Source: Desulfobaculum sp044987625
GTDB taxonomy: Bacteria > Desulfobacterota > Desulfovibrionia > Desulfovibrionales > Desulfovibrionaceae
Direction of reading: 5' to 3'
Assembly: GCF_044987625.1 (NCBI RefSeq)
Contig: NZ_JBJDSB010000001.1
Coordinates: forward strand, 1,240,001 to 1,304,000
DNA length: 64,000 nucleotides
Below are positions 34,852-43,804 of this stretch, piece by piece. Under the pieces are notes generated by a model, which was not told where the DNA came from, made no database searches, and was given only the letters and a program-made list of their open reading frames with translations. The translations under genes and the position numbers were made by a program. How positions within the stretch are numbered: position 1 is the stretch's first letter; every line of letters begins with the position of its first letter.

Positions 34852-36516
34852 ATGCGAAGCAAAAAGATGACGCAGGGGCTGGAAAAGGCTCCGCATCGCT
34901 CGCTGTTGTACGCGCTGGGGATGACGCGCGACGAAATGCAGCGCCCGCTTGTGGGCGTGGTAAACGCTGCAAACGAGGTGGTTCCGGGGCATATCCACCT
35001 CGACCGTATCGCCGAAGCCGTGAAGGCCGGTGTGCGCTCCGCGGGCGGCACGCCCATGGAGTTTCCGGTCATTGGCGTGTGCGACGGTCTCGCCATGAAC
35101 CATGAGGGCATGTATTACTCCCTGCCCTCGCGCGAAATCATCGCGGATTCCATCGAAATCATGGCCAGTGCGCATCCCTTTGATGCGCTGGTGCTCATAC
35201 CCAACTGCGATAAAATCGTGCCTGCCATGCTCATGGCGGCGCTGCGCATGAATATTCCCGCCATTGTCGTTTCCGGCGGCCCTATGATGGCCGGAGTGGA
35301 CGATACGGACCTCATCAGCGTGTTTGAGGGCGTGGGCCGCGTGAAGCGCGGCGAAATGACCGAGGACGAGCTGTCCGAATTGGAGCAGTGCGCCTGTCCG
35401 GGGTGTGGCTCCTGTTCCGGTATGTTCACGGCCAATTCCATGAACTGTCTGTCCGAGACCATCGGCCTTGCCCTGCCCGGCAACGGCACCATTCCCGCCG
35501 TCACGGCCGAGCGTATCCGCCTTGCCAAGACCGCAGGCGCACGTGTGATGGACCTTGTGCGCGAGAACATCACCCCCCGCGACATCGTCACCGAAAAGGC
35601 CGTTGCCAACGCGGTCGCCATGGACATGGCCCTTGGATGCTCCACCAACACCGTCCTGCATCTGCCCGCCGTCTTCGCCGAGGCCGGTCTTGACTTGGAC
35701 CTGACCATCTTTGATGACGTCAGCCGCAAGACTCCGAACCTCTGCAAGCTCTCCCCCGCCGGGCCGAACCATATTCACGACCTGCACCGCGCCGGAGGTA
35801 TTCCCGCCGTCATGAGTGAGCTGGACGCCCACGGCCACATTCATCGCGACGCGCTCACCGTCACCGGCCACACCGTTGGCGAGAACCTCGACGCCCTTGG
35901 CGCCAAGGCCAAAGACCGCGCCGTTATTCGCAGTTACGACGAGCCGTACGCCAAGCAAGGCGGCATCGCCATTTTGCGCGGTAACCTCGCCGAGCAGGGG
36001 GCTGTGGTCAAGCAGTCCGCCGTTGCCCCCGCCATGATGACCCAGACCGGCCCCGCCCGCGTCTTTAACGGCGAAGAGGACGCCAACGCGGCCATCCTTG
36101 GCGGCAGCATCAACCCCGGCGAAATCATCGTCATCCGCTACGAAGGCCCGCGCGGTGGCCCCGGCATGCGCGAGATGCTTTCCCCCACCGCCAACATTGG
36201 CGGTATGGGCCTTGGCGAATCCGTGGCCCTCATCACCGACGGCCGCTTCTCCGGCGGTACCCGCGGGGCAGCCATCGGCCACGTGTCGCCCGAAGCCGCA
36301 GACGGCGGCCTTATCGCCCTGGTGCAGGAAGGCGACACCATCGAAATCGACATCCCCCAGCGTAAGCTGAACCTGCTCGTCGATGACGACGAACTCGCGC
36401 GCCGACGTGAAAAATTGGTGCATCCCACCAAAGAAATTACGTCGCCCATCCTCAAACGCTACAGCAGGCTCGTCACCTCCGCCGCCAGCGGCGGTGTGTA
36501 TCGGGACGATATGTAG
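34852..36516 (+). CDS. ilvD: Dihydroxy-acid dehydratase
   Basis: 554-residue iron-sulfur enzyme of valine, isoleucine and pantothenate synthesis (2,3-dihydroxy acids to 2-oxo acids). Cluster ligands are in NCDKIVPAMLMAALR, CPGCGSCSGMFTANS and the earlier GVCDGLAMNHEGM. Other motifs: DGRFSGGTRGAAIGHVSPEA near the C-terminus with the catalytic Ser. The ATG at 34852 follows GGAGAAAGGA; upstream in-frame codons are outside the homologous region. It ends before a strong terminator. Confidence 0.97.
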   Translation: MRSKKMTQGLEKAPHRSLLYALGMTRDEMQRPLVGVVNAANEVVPGHIHLDRIAEAVKAGVRSAGGTPMEFPVIGVCDGLAMNHEGMYYSLPSREIIADSIEIMASAHPFDALVLIPNCDKIVPAMLMAALRMNIPAIVVSGGPMMAGVDDTDLISVFEGVGRVKRGEMTEDELSELEQCACPGCGSCSGMFTANSMNCLSETIGLALPGNGTIPAVTAERIRLAKTAGARVMDLVRENITPRDIVTEKAVANAVAMDMALGCSTNTVLHLPAVFAEAGLDLDLTIFDDVSRKTPNLCKLSPAGPNHIHDLHRAGGIPAVMSELDAHGHIHRDALTVTGHTVGENLDALGAKAKDRAVIRSYDEPYAKQGGIAILRGNLAEQGAVVKQSAVAPAMMTQTGPARVFNGEEDANAAILGGSINPGEIIVIRYEGPRGGPGMREMLSPTANIGGMGLGESVALITDGRFSGGTRGAAIGHVSPEAADGGLIALVQEGDTIEIDIPQRKLNLLVDDDELARRREKLVHPTKEITSPILKRYSRLVTSAASGGVYRDDM

Positions 36517-36530
36517 AGTGAACAGGTAAT

Positions 36531-36562
36531 GCCCCTGCCGGAGACGGCAGGGGCTTTTTTTT
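36531..36562 (+). terminator. Terminator of ilvD
   Basis: Perfect 10 bp stem GCCCCTGCCG / CGGCAGGGGC (36531-36540 with 36545-36554), GAGA loop, eight T. The T run touches the left outer end of repeat copy 4. Confidence 0.95.
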
Positions 36563-36629
36563 GCCTCCGGCGGCTTTAGCTCTTAGGTCGTTCGGCCTGA
36601 AAGGACGAAGGGCCTAAGAAAGAAAGAGT

Positions 36630-36921
36630 GCCTCCGGCGGCTCAAGGGTGTGACACCCTTGAGAATCCCCAGGATTTTCGGGGCGGAAGCCGCCCCGAAA
36701 ATAGGGGGTGGGTGGGCGGGGTCTTCTGTCTTATATCTTTGTCTTTCGTACATGCCCAACAGGGATTCTCACCGCCCATTACACAGCGCCAACCCCCCAA
36801 AAAAAATCTTCCCATCAACACGGACGGGAGCCGTCAGGGGTGACGACAGTTCCATAAAAGGGCACCCGGTCTGTGCGCACGCAGGATTGTTAAGGACGGT
36901 AGTCCTTAACCCGCCGGAGGC
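36630..36921 (+). repeat. Structured intergenic repeat, copy 4
   Basis: 292-base copy, closest to copy 3. Ends GCCTCCGGCGG (36630-36640) and CCGCCGGAGGC (36911-36921). The internal pair GAGAATCCC (36661) / GGGATTCTC (36762), the two perfect hairpins and the GTCAGGGGTGACGAC block are conserved. As in copy 3, an outer pair of ends flanks it: GCCTCCGGCGG at 36563-36573 and CGCCGGAGGC near 36980-36989, so the full unit is about 427 bases. It starts right at the ilvD terminator. Confidence 0.92.
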
Positions 36922-36989
36922 TCTCTTTATCTCTTAGCCCCGTCGTTTTTTTCAGGCCAAGCGGCCTACGAATTCAAGTCGCCGGAGGC

Positions 36990-37152
36990 GAATCCTCTCC
37001 CGCGCTCGCTCCCCTCTTCACCTCCGCCACCGGCACATGATGATGAACATTGCGGGCGCATTGCGCTCCTGTTGAAGTTGTCATAGAACCGAGGGAAGTG
37101 GCTGAATCGGCATATGATTGTGGCGCCCAAGCGGGCACGAAGCGGAGGCGAA
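36990..37152. other. Non-coding leader of the methyltransferase gene
   Basis: No gene seen. An in-frame ATG at 37114 could give 13 extra residues to the following gene but has no ribosome site. Confidence 0.3.
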
Positions 37153-37899
37153 ATGTCGGAGCGTTGGGACAGGGAAGCTGTTGCGAGCTACGAGGAGTGG
37201 TTTGAGACTGCGGAGGGGGCGTTTGCCTTTTCGCAGGAGCGCCGCCTTGTGGAGCGTTTGGTTTCTGCGTGGCCGCGCCGTGGGCAGCGCCTGCTTGATG
37301 TTGGGTGCGGTCCGGGTATGTTGCTGAAGTCGATGTGGGAGTCTGGCTTTGATGTGACGGGGCTGGACGCTGCGCCAGAGATGCTTGGCGCGGCGCGTCG
37401 GCGCATGGGCGCGCGTGCGGCGTACCATGTTGGTCAGGCGGACCATATGCCGTTTGACGACAACGAATTTGAATTTTCTGTGGTGATGAACGTGCTGGAG
37501 TTTTGCGAGGACCCGGAGGCGGTGCTTCGCGAGGCCGCGCGGGTAACGCGCCACGGCATGATTGTGTGCTATTTGAATAAATGGAGCCTGTATTGGCTGC
37601 TGGTTGGCCGTCCGGGGCGCAATGGGCGTGGCGGGCGGCTTGCGCGGGCGCGCTGGTTCTCGCCGCTGGATATGCGCCGGATGCTAGGGACTGCCCTTGG
37701 CGTGGTGCCGGAGGAGGCGGGATCCGTGTTGCCGGGGCCGCCGAAAACGTGGCGTGGGCGGCGGCCGTGGACGGTGCTGAACAGGCTGGTGTACCCGCAT
37801 GGTGTTGGCGCATTTTGCGCTGTGCGGCTGGATTTTACCGGCGGCAAACCGCTTACGCCGCTGATGGCCTTTAGCGCGCGCCCGTGCGGAACGACGTAG
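37153..37899 (+). CDS. SAM-dependent methyltransferase (class I), substrate unknown
   Basis: 248-residue soluble methyltransferase. The S-adenosylmethionine loop is LLDVGCGPGMLLKSM, the acidic strand VTGLDAAPEMLGAAR, and the post-motif strand FSVVMNVLEFCEDPEAVLREAARV. This matches the UbiE/COQ5-like methyltransferase superfamily, but nothing identifies the substrate. The ATG at 37153 has GGAGG upstream. Not in an operon with hisS, which starts 265 bases later. Confidence 0.8.
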   Translation: MSERWDREAVASYEEWFETAEGAFAFSQERRLVERLVSAWPRRGQRLLDVGCGPGMLLKSMWESGFDVTGLDAAPEMLGAARRRMGARAAYHVGQADHMPFDDNEFEFSVVMNVLEFCEDPEAVLREAARVTRHGMIVCYLNKWSLYWLLVGRPGRNGRGGRLARARWFSPLDMRRMLGTALGVVPEEAGSVLPGPPKTWRGRRPWTVLNRLVYPHGVGAFCAVRLDFTGGKPLTPLMAFSARPCGTT

Positions 37900-37919
37900 G
37901 GCGCGGGTCACTTCTGCTT

Positions 37920-37937
37920 CTCCCGGCGGGCCGGGAG
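37920..37937. other. GC-rich inverted repeat between the methyltransferase gene and hisS
   Basis: CTCCCGGC (37920-37927) and GCCGGGAG (37930-37937) form a near-perfect palindrome. There is no T run, so it is not called a terminator. The 265-base gap holds no gene. Confidence 0.35.
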
Positions 37938-38164
37938 CTTCCGAAATAGAATTGGCGAGGTTGCGTAGTGCATTGGCGGCGCCGTGCAGGGCGCACTCTG
38001 CGCGGGGCGAATGCGGCGCGCGGCGGGCGTCTTGCGGTGCGTTTGCGTACGCTGACGCTTTTGACATTTCACGGCGTATGGACTACTGCCTATCGGCTTA
38101 GCCCGCGCGCATCCAAGGGGTGCGCCGAGTCCCTTCAAATCCTGAACGAATCGACGTTAGAGCA

Positions 38165-39415
38165 ATGAGCAAGATTCAAAAAATCAAGGGCGTAGCAGAC
38201 CTCTTCTCGCCCGAGAGCGACAAGTTCGCCTTCATGGAGCGGACCGCGCGCGAGGTCTTCTCGCGTTACGGTTACCGCGAGGTACGCATCCCCATCATGG
38301 AAAAGACGGAGCTTTTTGCCCGTTCCATCGGTGAGGAGACGGACGTGGTCCAGAAGGAAATGTACACCTTCCCGGACCGCAAGGGCCGTTCCCTGACGCT
38401 GCGCCCGGAGGCCACCGCAGGACTGATGCGGGCCTACATTGAGAACAAGCTCCACGCCTCGCAGGCTGTGTCGAAGCTGTTCACCTTTGGCCCCATGTTC
38501 CGCTACGAGCGCCCGCAGAAGGGCCGCATGCGTCAGTTCCACCAGTTGGATGTGGAGATGATTGGCGCAAGCGAGCCGCAGGCGGACGCCGAGCTTCTGC
38601 TGATGCTCAATGCGTTTTTGCGCACGCTGGGCCTGAGGAAGCTGTCCTTTGAAATCAATTCGCTGGGCTGTCATGACTGCCGCCCTGCGCACCGCGAGGC
38701 TTTGAAGGAGTTCTTCAGCCACGTGAACAAGGAGGAACTCTGTGACGACTGCCGTCGTCGCGTCGATACCAATCCTCTGCGTGTGCTGGACTGCAAGGTC
38801 GAGCGGTGCCGCGAACTGACCCAGGGCGCTCCTGAAATCACGGACCACCTGTGCGATTCGTGCCGCAGCGACTTTGAAGAGATCAAGGGCATCCTTAACG
38901 CCATGGACGTTGAGTATACGCACAATCCGCGCCTGGTGCGCGGCCTTGACTACTACGTGGGGCTGACGTTTGAGGTGACATCCTCGGACATTGGTTCGCA
39001 GACCGCTGTTGCTGGTGGTGGCCGCTATAATGGCCTGATCAAGCAGCTGGGCGGTCCGGACCTGCCTGCCACGGGCTTTGGCATCGGCATGGAGCGCCTT
39101 GCGCTGCTGCTGGGCGATATGCAGACCGAGGGGCAGGACTTCTACGTAGCAGTTCTGGATGAAAACGGGTCCACTCCCGCACTGACGCTGGCGCAGACGC
39201 TGCGCGCCGCTGGTCTGTCCGGCGAAGCCGGATTCACCAAGGGCAGCATGAAGAGCCGCCTGCGCGCCGCGAACAAGTCCGGCGCGCGCTGGTGCCTGCT
39301 GCTTGGCACGGACGAGCTGGCCGCCGGTGAAGTGACGGTGAAGGACCTTGAGGGCGGCGAGCAGGAGCGCGTGGCGCTGGCTGACGTGTGCGCCCACCTT
39401 GCCGCGAAAAAATAA
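38165..39415 (+). CDS. hisS: Histidyl-tRNA synthetase
   Basis: 416-residue class II synthetase that charges tRNA-His. Motif 2 is RYERPQKGRMRQFHQ, the histidine-specific signature is VRGLDYYVGLTFEV, motif 3 region is GFGIGMERL, and a C-terminal anticodon-binding domain follows (from about residue 325). A Cys-rich insert (CHDC, CDDC, CDSC) lies between residues 180 and 240 and may bind Zn2+. The ATG at 38165 begins the conserved part. Confidence 0.96.
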   Translation: MSKIQKIKGVADLFSPESDKFAFMERTAREVFSRYGYREVRIPIMEKTELFARSIGEETDVVQKEMYTFPDRKGRSLTLRPEATAGLMRAYIENKLHASQAVSKLFTFGPMFRYERPQKGRMRQFHQLDVEMIGASEPQADAELLLMLNAFLRTLGLRKLSFEINSLGCHDCRPAHREALKEFFSHVNKEELCDDCRRRVDTNPLRVLDCKVERCRELTQGAPEITDHLCDSCRSDFEEIKGILNAMDVEYTHNPRLVRGLDYYVGLTFEVTSSDIGSQTAVAGGGRYNGLIKQLGGPDLPATGFGIGMERLALLLGDMQTEGQDFYVAVLDENGSTPALTLAQTLRAAGLSGEAGFTKGSMKSRLRAANKSGARWCLLLGTDELAAGEVTVKDLEGGEQERVALADVCAHLAAKK

Positions 39416-39441
39416 TCGCGCCGTAGTACACTGACAACGCT

Positions 39442-39471
39442 GCGCCGGATGCTCCGGCGCAAGATTTTCTT
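39442..39471 (+). terminator. Weak terminator or attenuating hairpin between hisS and aspS
   Basis: Perfect 8 bp stem GCGCCGGA / TCCGGCGC (39442-39449 with 39453-39460), then AAGATTTTCTT. The T run is displaced, so read-through into aspS is likely. Confidence 0.5.
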
Positions 39472-39490
39472 ATAAGGGTAGGTAATTTTC

Positions 39491-41308
39491 ATGAGCGAGT
39501 CCTCTGATATTCAGATGGAGCATCAGCAATACATCCAGCCGCTGGGCGACTGGGTGCGCACCCACTCCTGCTGCGAACTCACCGCGGCGAATGTGGGCGA
39601 CGAAGTCCTGCTTATGGGCTGGGCGCAGTTCCGCCGCGACCACGGCGGCCTTATCTTCATCGATATGCGCGACCGCGAAGGCCTGACGCAGGTCGTCTTC
39701 TCCCCCGAGGAGAACGAAGAGGCCCACAAAACCGCGCACATCTTGCGCACTGAATATGTCCTTGCCATCAAGGGCCGTGTCCGCCTGCGCCCCGAGGGTA
39801 TGGCCAACTCCAATCTGCACACCGGCGAAATTGAAGTTGTGGTGTCGGACTGGAAGCTGCTGAACACGTGCCGCACTACGCCCTTTGGCATTGAGGACCG
39901 TGTGGAGGCGACGGAGAATCTGCGCCTCAAGTACCGTTACCTCGACCTGCGCCGCCCGCGTCTGGCCAAGAATTTCATCATCCGCCACAAGGCCATGCAG
40001 AGCGTGCGCCGCTATCTGGACGAGCTGAACTTCCTCGACATTGAGACGCCCATCCTGACCAAGAGCACGCCCGAGGGCGCGCGCGACTTCCTCGTGCCCA
40101 GCCGTGTGAACCAGGGCCAGTTCTATGCGTTGCCGCAGTCTCCCCAGCTGTTCAAGCAGCTGCTGATGGTGGCAGGCATGGAGCGCTACTACCAGATTGT
40201 GCGCTGCTTCCGTGACGAAGACCTGCGCGCCGACCGCCAGCCCGAGTTCACGCAGATTGACTGCGAGATGAGCTTTGTGGACCACGAGCAGGTTATGGCG
40301 ATGGGCGAAGGCATGGCCCGCCGCATGTTCAAGGACGTGCTGGACGTGGACCTGCCCGAGGCCTTCCCGCGTATGACCTACGCCGAGGCCATGGACAAGT
40401 ACGGCGTGGACAAGCCGGACACCCGCTTTGAGCTGCTGCTCACCGACGTCACCGACGTTGTGAAGGGTTCCGAGTTCCGCCTGTTCGCCACGGCGGAGCT
40501 GGTCAAGGCCATGACCGTCAAGGGCGGCGCCACCATGAGCCGTAAGGAAATCGACGACCACACCGAGTTCGTGAAGATTTACGGCGCCAAGGGTCTGGCG
40601 TGGATTAAGGTGAAGGAAGACGATTGGCAGTCCCCCATTGCCAAGTTCCTGTCCGACGACGAGCGCAAGGGCCTCACTGAGGCGCTTGGCCTTGAGCCGG
40701 GCGATATTGTGTTCTTCCAGGCCGGTCCTGCGGACATGGTCAACGCGGCGCTGGGCAACCTGCGCCTGCGTATTGGCGAGCAGATGGGCCTTATCGACGA
40801 GAAAGCCATCAACGCCCTGTGGGTGACGGATTTCCCCCTGCTGGAATGGGACGACGAGTCCAAGCGCTACGTGGCGCTGCACCATCCCTTCACGGCCCCG
40901 CATCCGGACGATATTGAGCTTTTGAAGACCGATCCCGGCAAGGTGCGCTCCAACGCCTACGACATGGTCATCAACGGCCATGAGGTTGGCGGCGGCTCCA
41001 TCCGCATCCACTCCAGTGAAGTGCAGGCCAGCATGTTTGAGGCCCTCGGCATTGGCGAAGAGGAAGCGCAGGAGAAGTTCGGCTTCCTGCTTGAGGCGCT
41101 TGAATATGGCGCTCCGCCGCACGGAGGCATTGCCTTTGGTCTGGACAGACTTATTATGATTCTGACGGGCGCAAAGTCCATCAGAGAGGTCATCGCCTTC
41201 CCCAAGACCCAGAGGGGGACGTGCCTGATGACCGAAGCCCCCAGCACCGTTGCCACCGCGCAGTTGCGCGAGCTTGGCATCAAGCTGCGGGAGAAACCCA
41301 GCAACTAG
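39491..41308 (+). CDS. aspS: Aspartyl-tRNA synthetase (possibly non-discriminating)
   Basis: 605-residue bacterial-type AspRS with anticodon-binding OB domain, class II core and the bacterial insertion domain. Motif 2 includes RCFRDEDLRADRQPEFTQ, motif 3 AFGLDRLIMIL. In the OB domain the sequence RRDHGG has His at position 51, where the tRNA-Asp-specific E. coli enzyme has Leu; His at this place is found in AspRS that also charge tRNA-Asn. If so, the organism would need GatCAB to make Asn-tRNA; those genes are not in the window. Confidence 0.95.
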   Translation: MSESSDIQMEHQQYIQPLGDWVRTHSCCELTAANVGDEVLLMGWAQFRRDHGGLIFIDMRDREGLTQVVFSPEENEEAHKTAHILRTEYVLAIKGRVRLRPEGMANSNLHTGEIEVVVSDWKLLNTCRTTPFGIEDRVEATENLRLKYRYLDLRRPRLAKNFIIRHKAMQSVRRYLDELNFLDIETPILTKSTPEGARDFLVPSRVNQGQFYALPQSPQLFKQLLMVAGMERYYQIVRCFRDEDLRADRQPEFTQIDCEMSFVDHEQVMAMGEGMARRMFKDVLDVDLPEAFPRMTYAEAMDKYGVDKPDTRFELLLTDVTDVVKGSEFRLFATAELVKAMTVKGGATMSRKEIDDHTEFVKIYGAKGLAWIKVKEDDWQSPIAKFLSDDERKGLTEALGLEPGDIVFFQAGPADMVNAALGNLRLRIGEQMGLIDEKAINALWVTDFPLLEWDDESKRYVALHHPFTAPHPDDIELLKTDPGKVRSNAYDMVINGHEVGGGSIRIHSSEVQASMFEALGIGEEEAQEKFGFLLEALEYGAPPHGGIAFGLDRLIMILTGAKSIREVIAFPKTQRGTCLMTEAPSTVATAQLRELGIKLREKPSN

Positions 41309-41315
41309 CCGGAAC

Positions 41316-41344
41316 CGCTTCCGCCGCCACGTGCGGCGGAAGCG
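41316..41344 (+). terminator. Hairpin between aspS and def
   Basis: Perfect 12 bp stem CGCTTCCGCCGC (41316-41327) with GCGGCGGAAGCG (41333-41344). Only TT follows, so termination is uncertain. Confidence 0.4.
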
Positions 41345-41383
41345 TTACCCCATCCCGGGCGTCCGGCACGTCGGGACACAGCT

Positions 41384-41902
41384 ATGAAAAGAGAAATCGT
41401 CACGTATCCGGAACCGGTCCTTGCCGAAAAGGCGGCCGAGATTACCGAGATTACGCCAGAAATCCGTGCCCTTGCCGAAGACATGGCCGAAACCATGTAC
41501 GAAGGCGACGGCATTGGCCTTGCTGCGCCGCAGGTGGGCGAAAGCTGCCGCCTTGTGGTGGTGGATATCACCGGCCCCAACGACCGCAGCGACCTGCGCA
41601 TCCTCGTGAATCCGTGCATCACCTCCCGCGAGGGCGAGGTGGAGTCCGAAGAGGGCTGCCTGAGTGTTGTCGGACTGCGTGGCAAGGTCACGCGTGCGGA
41701 AAACATCACTGTGGACGCCACCGACCTTGAGGGCAACCCTGTCCACATCGAGGCCGACGGCCTGCTGGCCATCTGCCTGCAGCACGAAATCGACCACCTC
41801 GACGGCGTGCTGTTCATCGACCATTTAAGCCGCCTCAAGCGGTCCTTGTACGACAAGAAAGTGAAAAAATGGGTTCGACAGAAAAAACGCCACTCCGCAT
41901 AG
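41384..41902 (+). CDS. def: Peptide deformylase
   Basis: 172-residue metalloenzyme that removes the formyl group from new proteins. The three family motifs are intact: GIGLAAPQVG, EEGCLSV with the metal Cys, and QHEIDHLDG with two metal His and the catalytic Glu. A basic C-terminal tail follows. It overlaps fmt by 34 bases; the two enzymes add and remove the same formyl group and are commonly paired. Confidence 0.97.
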   Translation: MKREIVTYPEPVLAEKAAEITEITPEIRALAEDMAETMYEGDGIGLAAPQVGESCRLVVVDITGPNDRSDLRILVNPCITSREGEVESEEGCLSVVGLRGKVTRAENITVDATDLEGNPVHIEADGLLAICLQHEIDHLDGVLFIDHLSRLKRSLYDKKVKKWVRQKKRHSA

Positions 41903-42843
41903 TTTTCATGGGCACGCCCGATTTTGCCCGCACGTCCCTGGAGCATCTTGCCGGATGGGACGGCGGTGAGATTGTGGGCGTGTACACCCAGCCCGACCGC
42001 CCCTGTGGCCGGGGACAGGTCTGCAAGCCCTCCGCGGTGAAGCAGCTAGCTCTTGAGAAGGGATGGGACGTCTATCAGCCTGTCAACTTCAAGGACCCCG
42101 CCGCCATTGACGAACTGGCCGCCCTGCGTCCGGACGTCCTCGTGGTTGCCGCCTATGGCCTTATCCTGCCGCAGGCCGTGCTGGACATTGCTCCGCATGG
42201 CGCGGTGAACGTGCACTCCTCCCTGCTGCCCAAGTACCGCGGCGCCGCACCCATCCAGCGCGCTATTTTACATGGCGACGATGTAACCGGCGTGACCATC
42301 ATGCAGATGGACAAGGGCATGGACACAGGCGACATCCTGAAGGCGCGCGCCCTTGCCATTGGCAAGGACGACACCGCGGAAATTCTGCATGACGAGCTGG
42401 CCGAACTTGGCGGCAAACTGCTGGTGGAAACACTGGACGCCATGGTTGCCGGAACGCTGCGCCGTATCAAGCAGGATGAGGACAAGGCCACCTACGCGGC
42501 CAAGCTGTCCAAGAGCGAGGGCCAGCTGGACTGGACCCGCCCCGCGCAAGAGGTGCATAACCGCGCCCGCGCCATGCATCCGTGGCCGGGGGCGTACTTC
42601 TTTTGGTGCGCGCCAGACCGTGACAAGCCCCTGCGCATTGCCCTGACTCCCGGCGAAGTTGGCCCCTCCCTAGAGGAATACGGCAACCCCGAACCGGGAA
42701 CCATCATCGGCGATGTTGACGGCAAGCTCGCCATTGCCTGCGCTGACAAGGTGTACCTTGCCGCTGCGGTGAAGCCCGCCGGCAAGAAGTGCATGACGGC
42801 CGAAGGCTTCTGCTGCGGCTACTTGAACCGCTGCGCGGAGTAG
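41869..42843 (+). CDS. fmt: Methionyl-tRNA formyltransferase
   Basis: 324-residue enzyme that formylates Met-tRNAi with 10-formyl-tetrahydrofolate. The N-terminal domain has FMGTPDFA at the start and the active-site loop SLLPKYRGAAPIQRAIL with catalytic Asn/His region upstream (VNVHSS) and the later MDTGDIL. A C-terminal tRNA-binding domain begins near residue 210. Start inside def gives coupling. Confidence 0.97.
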   Translation: MGSTEKTPLRIVFMGTPDFARTSLEHLAGWDGGEIVGVYTQPDRPCGRGQVCKPSAVKQLALEKGWDVYQPVNFKDPAAIDELAALRPDVLVVAAYGLILPQAVLDIAPHGAVNVHSSLLPKYRGAAPIQRAILHGDDVTGVTIMQMDKGMDTGDILKARALAIGKDDTAEILHDELAELGGKLLVETLDAMVAGTLRRIKQDEDKATYAAKLSKSEGQLDWTRPAQEVHNRARAMHPWPGAYFFWCAPDRDKPLRIALTPGEVGPSLEEYGNPEPGTIIGDVDGKLAIACADKVYLAAAVKPAGKKCMTAEGFCCGYLNRCAE

Positions 42844-42853
42844 GCTCCGGAGC

Positions 42854-42884
42854 TTGACTTTTGCCGGGCCTGTTGGTGGTATGT
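42854..42884 (+). promoter_or_regulatory. Putative sigma70-type promoter before the DUF116 gene
   Basis: TTGACT at 42854-42859 is a good -35 box; a poor -10 (GGTATG) lies 18 bases further. It would allow DUF116-rsmB to be expressed apart from def-fmt. Low confidence because the -10 match is weak. Confidence 0.3.
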
Positions 42885-42937
42885 CAGTGAATTCATGCCA
42901 CTAGCACGGTACAAGCCCCAGGGGCGCAGGGAGAGGA

Positions 42938-43798
42938 ATGACCCACCAGCAGAACGACCTGACGGATTTCGACGCGACGGACCGAGAGGTCAGCCGAGAG
43001 CGCAAGCGGCTGTTCATCGGTCTTATTTCTTTGGCCTCCGTGCTTGTGAGCGCTGTGCTGCTTTTGCTGTGGTACGTGCCTTATGTGGGGCTGACCTCCA
43101 TCCATCCCATTATGCCGTGGCTTATGGGCGCGGTTGTGGCCGTTGCCGTTGCCGGCGTGCTGTGGGCTGGACTGGGCCTTGTGCTGAATATTCTTGTGGG
43201 CCGCAGTCTGCCGTATACGCGGCGTCTTCACGGCCTGACCATCAAGCTGTTTTTGCCGCTTATGGTGCTGCTGGGCAAAGCCCTTGGCATTTCCAAGCGG
43301 CGCGTGCGTTCCTCGTTCATTAAGGTGAATAATGAGCTGGTGCGGAACGAGGCCTCGCGCTACGAGGCCGACGACATTTTGCTCCTTTTGCCCCACTGCC
43401 TGCAGAACAGCCGCTGCGACATGCGGCTGACCTATGACATGAACAACTGCAAGCGGTGCGGCAAATGCCCCATCAAAGACCTTCTTGAACTTTCCGAGCG
43501 GTATGGCGTGCATATGGCAATTGCCACCGGCGGGACCATTGCGCGGCGCATCGTGGTGCAGACGCGGCCGAAACTCATCTTGGCCGTCGCCTGTGAACGC
43601 GACCTCGCCAGCGGCATTCAGGACACCTACCCCATCCCTACCTACGGTGTCATGAACGAGCGCCCCCACGGGCCGTGCCTGGATACGCAGGTCTCCACCG
43701 CGCTGGTGGAGAAGGCGCTCCAGCGCTTTATGGTGTCGCCCCCCGAACCTTCACCCACGCTGAAGCCTCTTTCCACCACGGCCGAGGCGGGTGCGTAA
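42938..43798 (+). CDS. DUF116 membrane protein
   Basis: 286-residue protein of the DUF116 family. Two N-terminal membrane helices (LISLASVLVSAVLLLLWYV and GAVVAVAVAGVLWAG), then a cytoplasmic domain with the family's cysteine cluster: LPHCLQN, RCDMRL, NNCKRCGKCPIKDL and a later VACERDLASGIQD. The Cys residues suggest a metal or Fe-S centre. Function is unknown, but DUF116 genes are often next to fmt and rsmB as here, which suggests a link with translation. Confidence 0.88.
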   Translation: MTHQQNDLTDFDATDREVSRERKRLFIGLISLASVLVSAVLLLLWYVPYVGLTSIHPIMPWLMGAVVAVAVAGVLWAGLGLVLNILVGRSLPYTRRLHGLTIKLFLPLMVLLGKALGISKRRVRSSFIKVNNELVRNEASRYEADDILLLLPHCLQNSRCDMRLTYDMNNCKRCGKCPIKDLLELSERYGVHMAIATGGTIARRIVVQTRPKLILAVACERDLASGIQDTYPIPTYGVMNERPHGPCLDTQVSTALVEKALQRFMVSPPEPSPTLKPLSTTAEAGA

Positions 43799-43804
43799 CC
43801 CATC

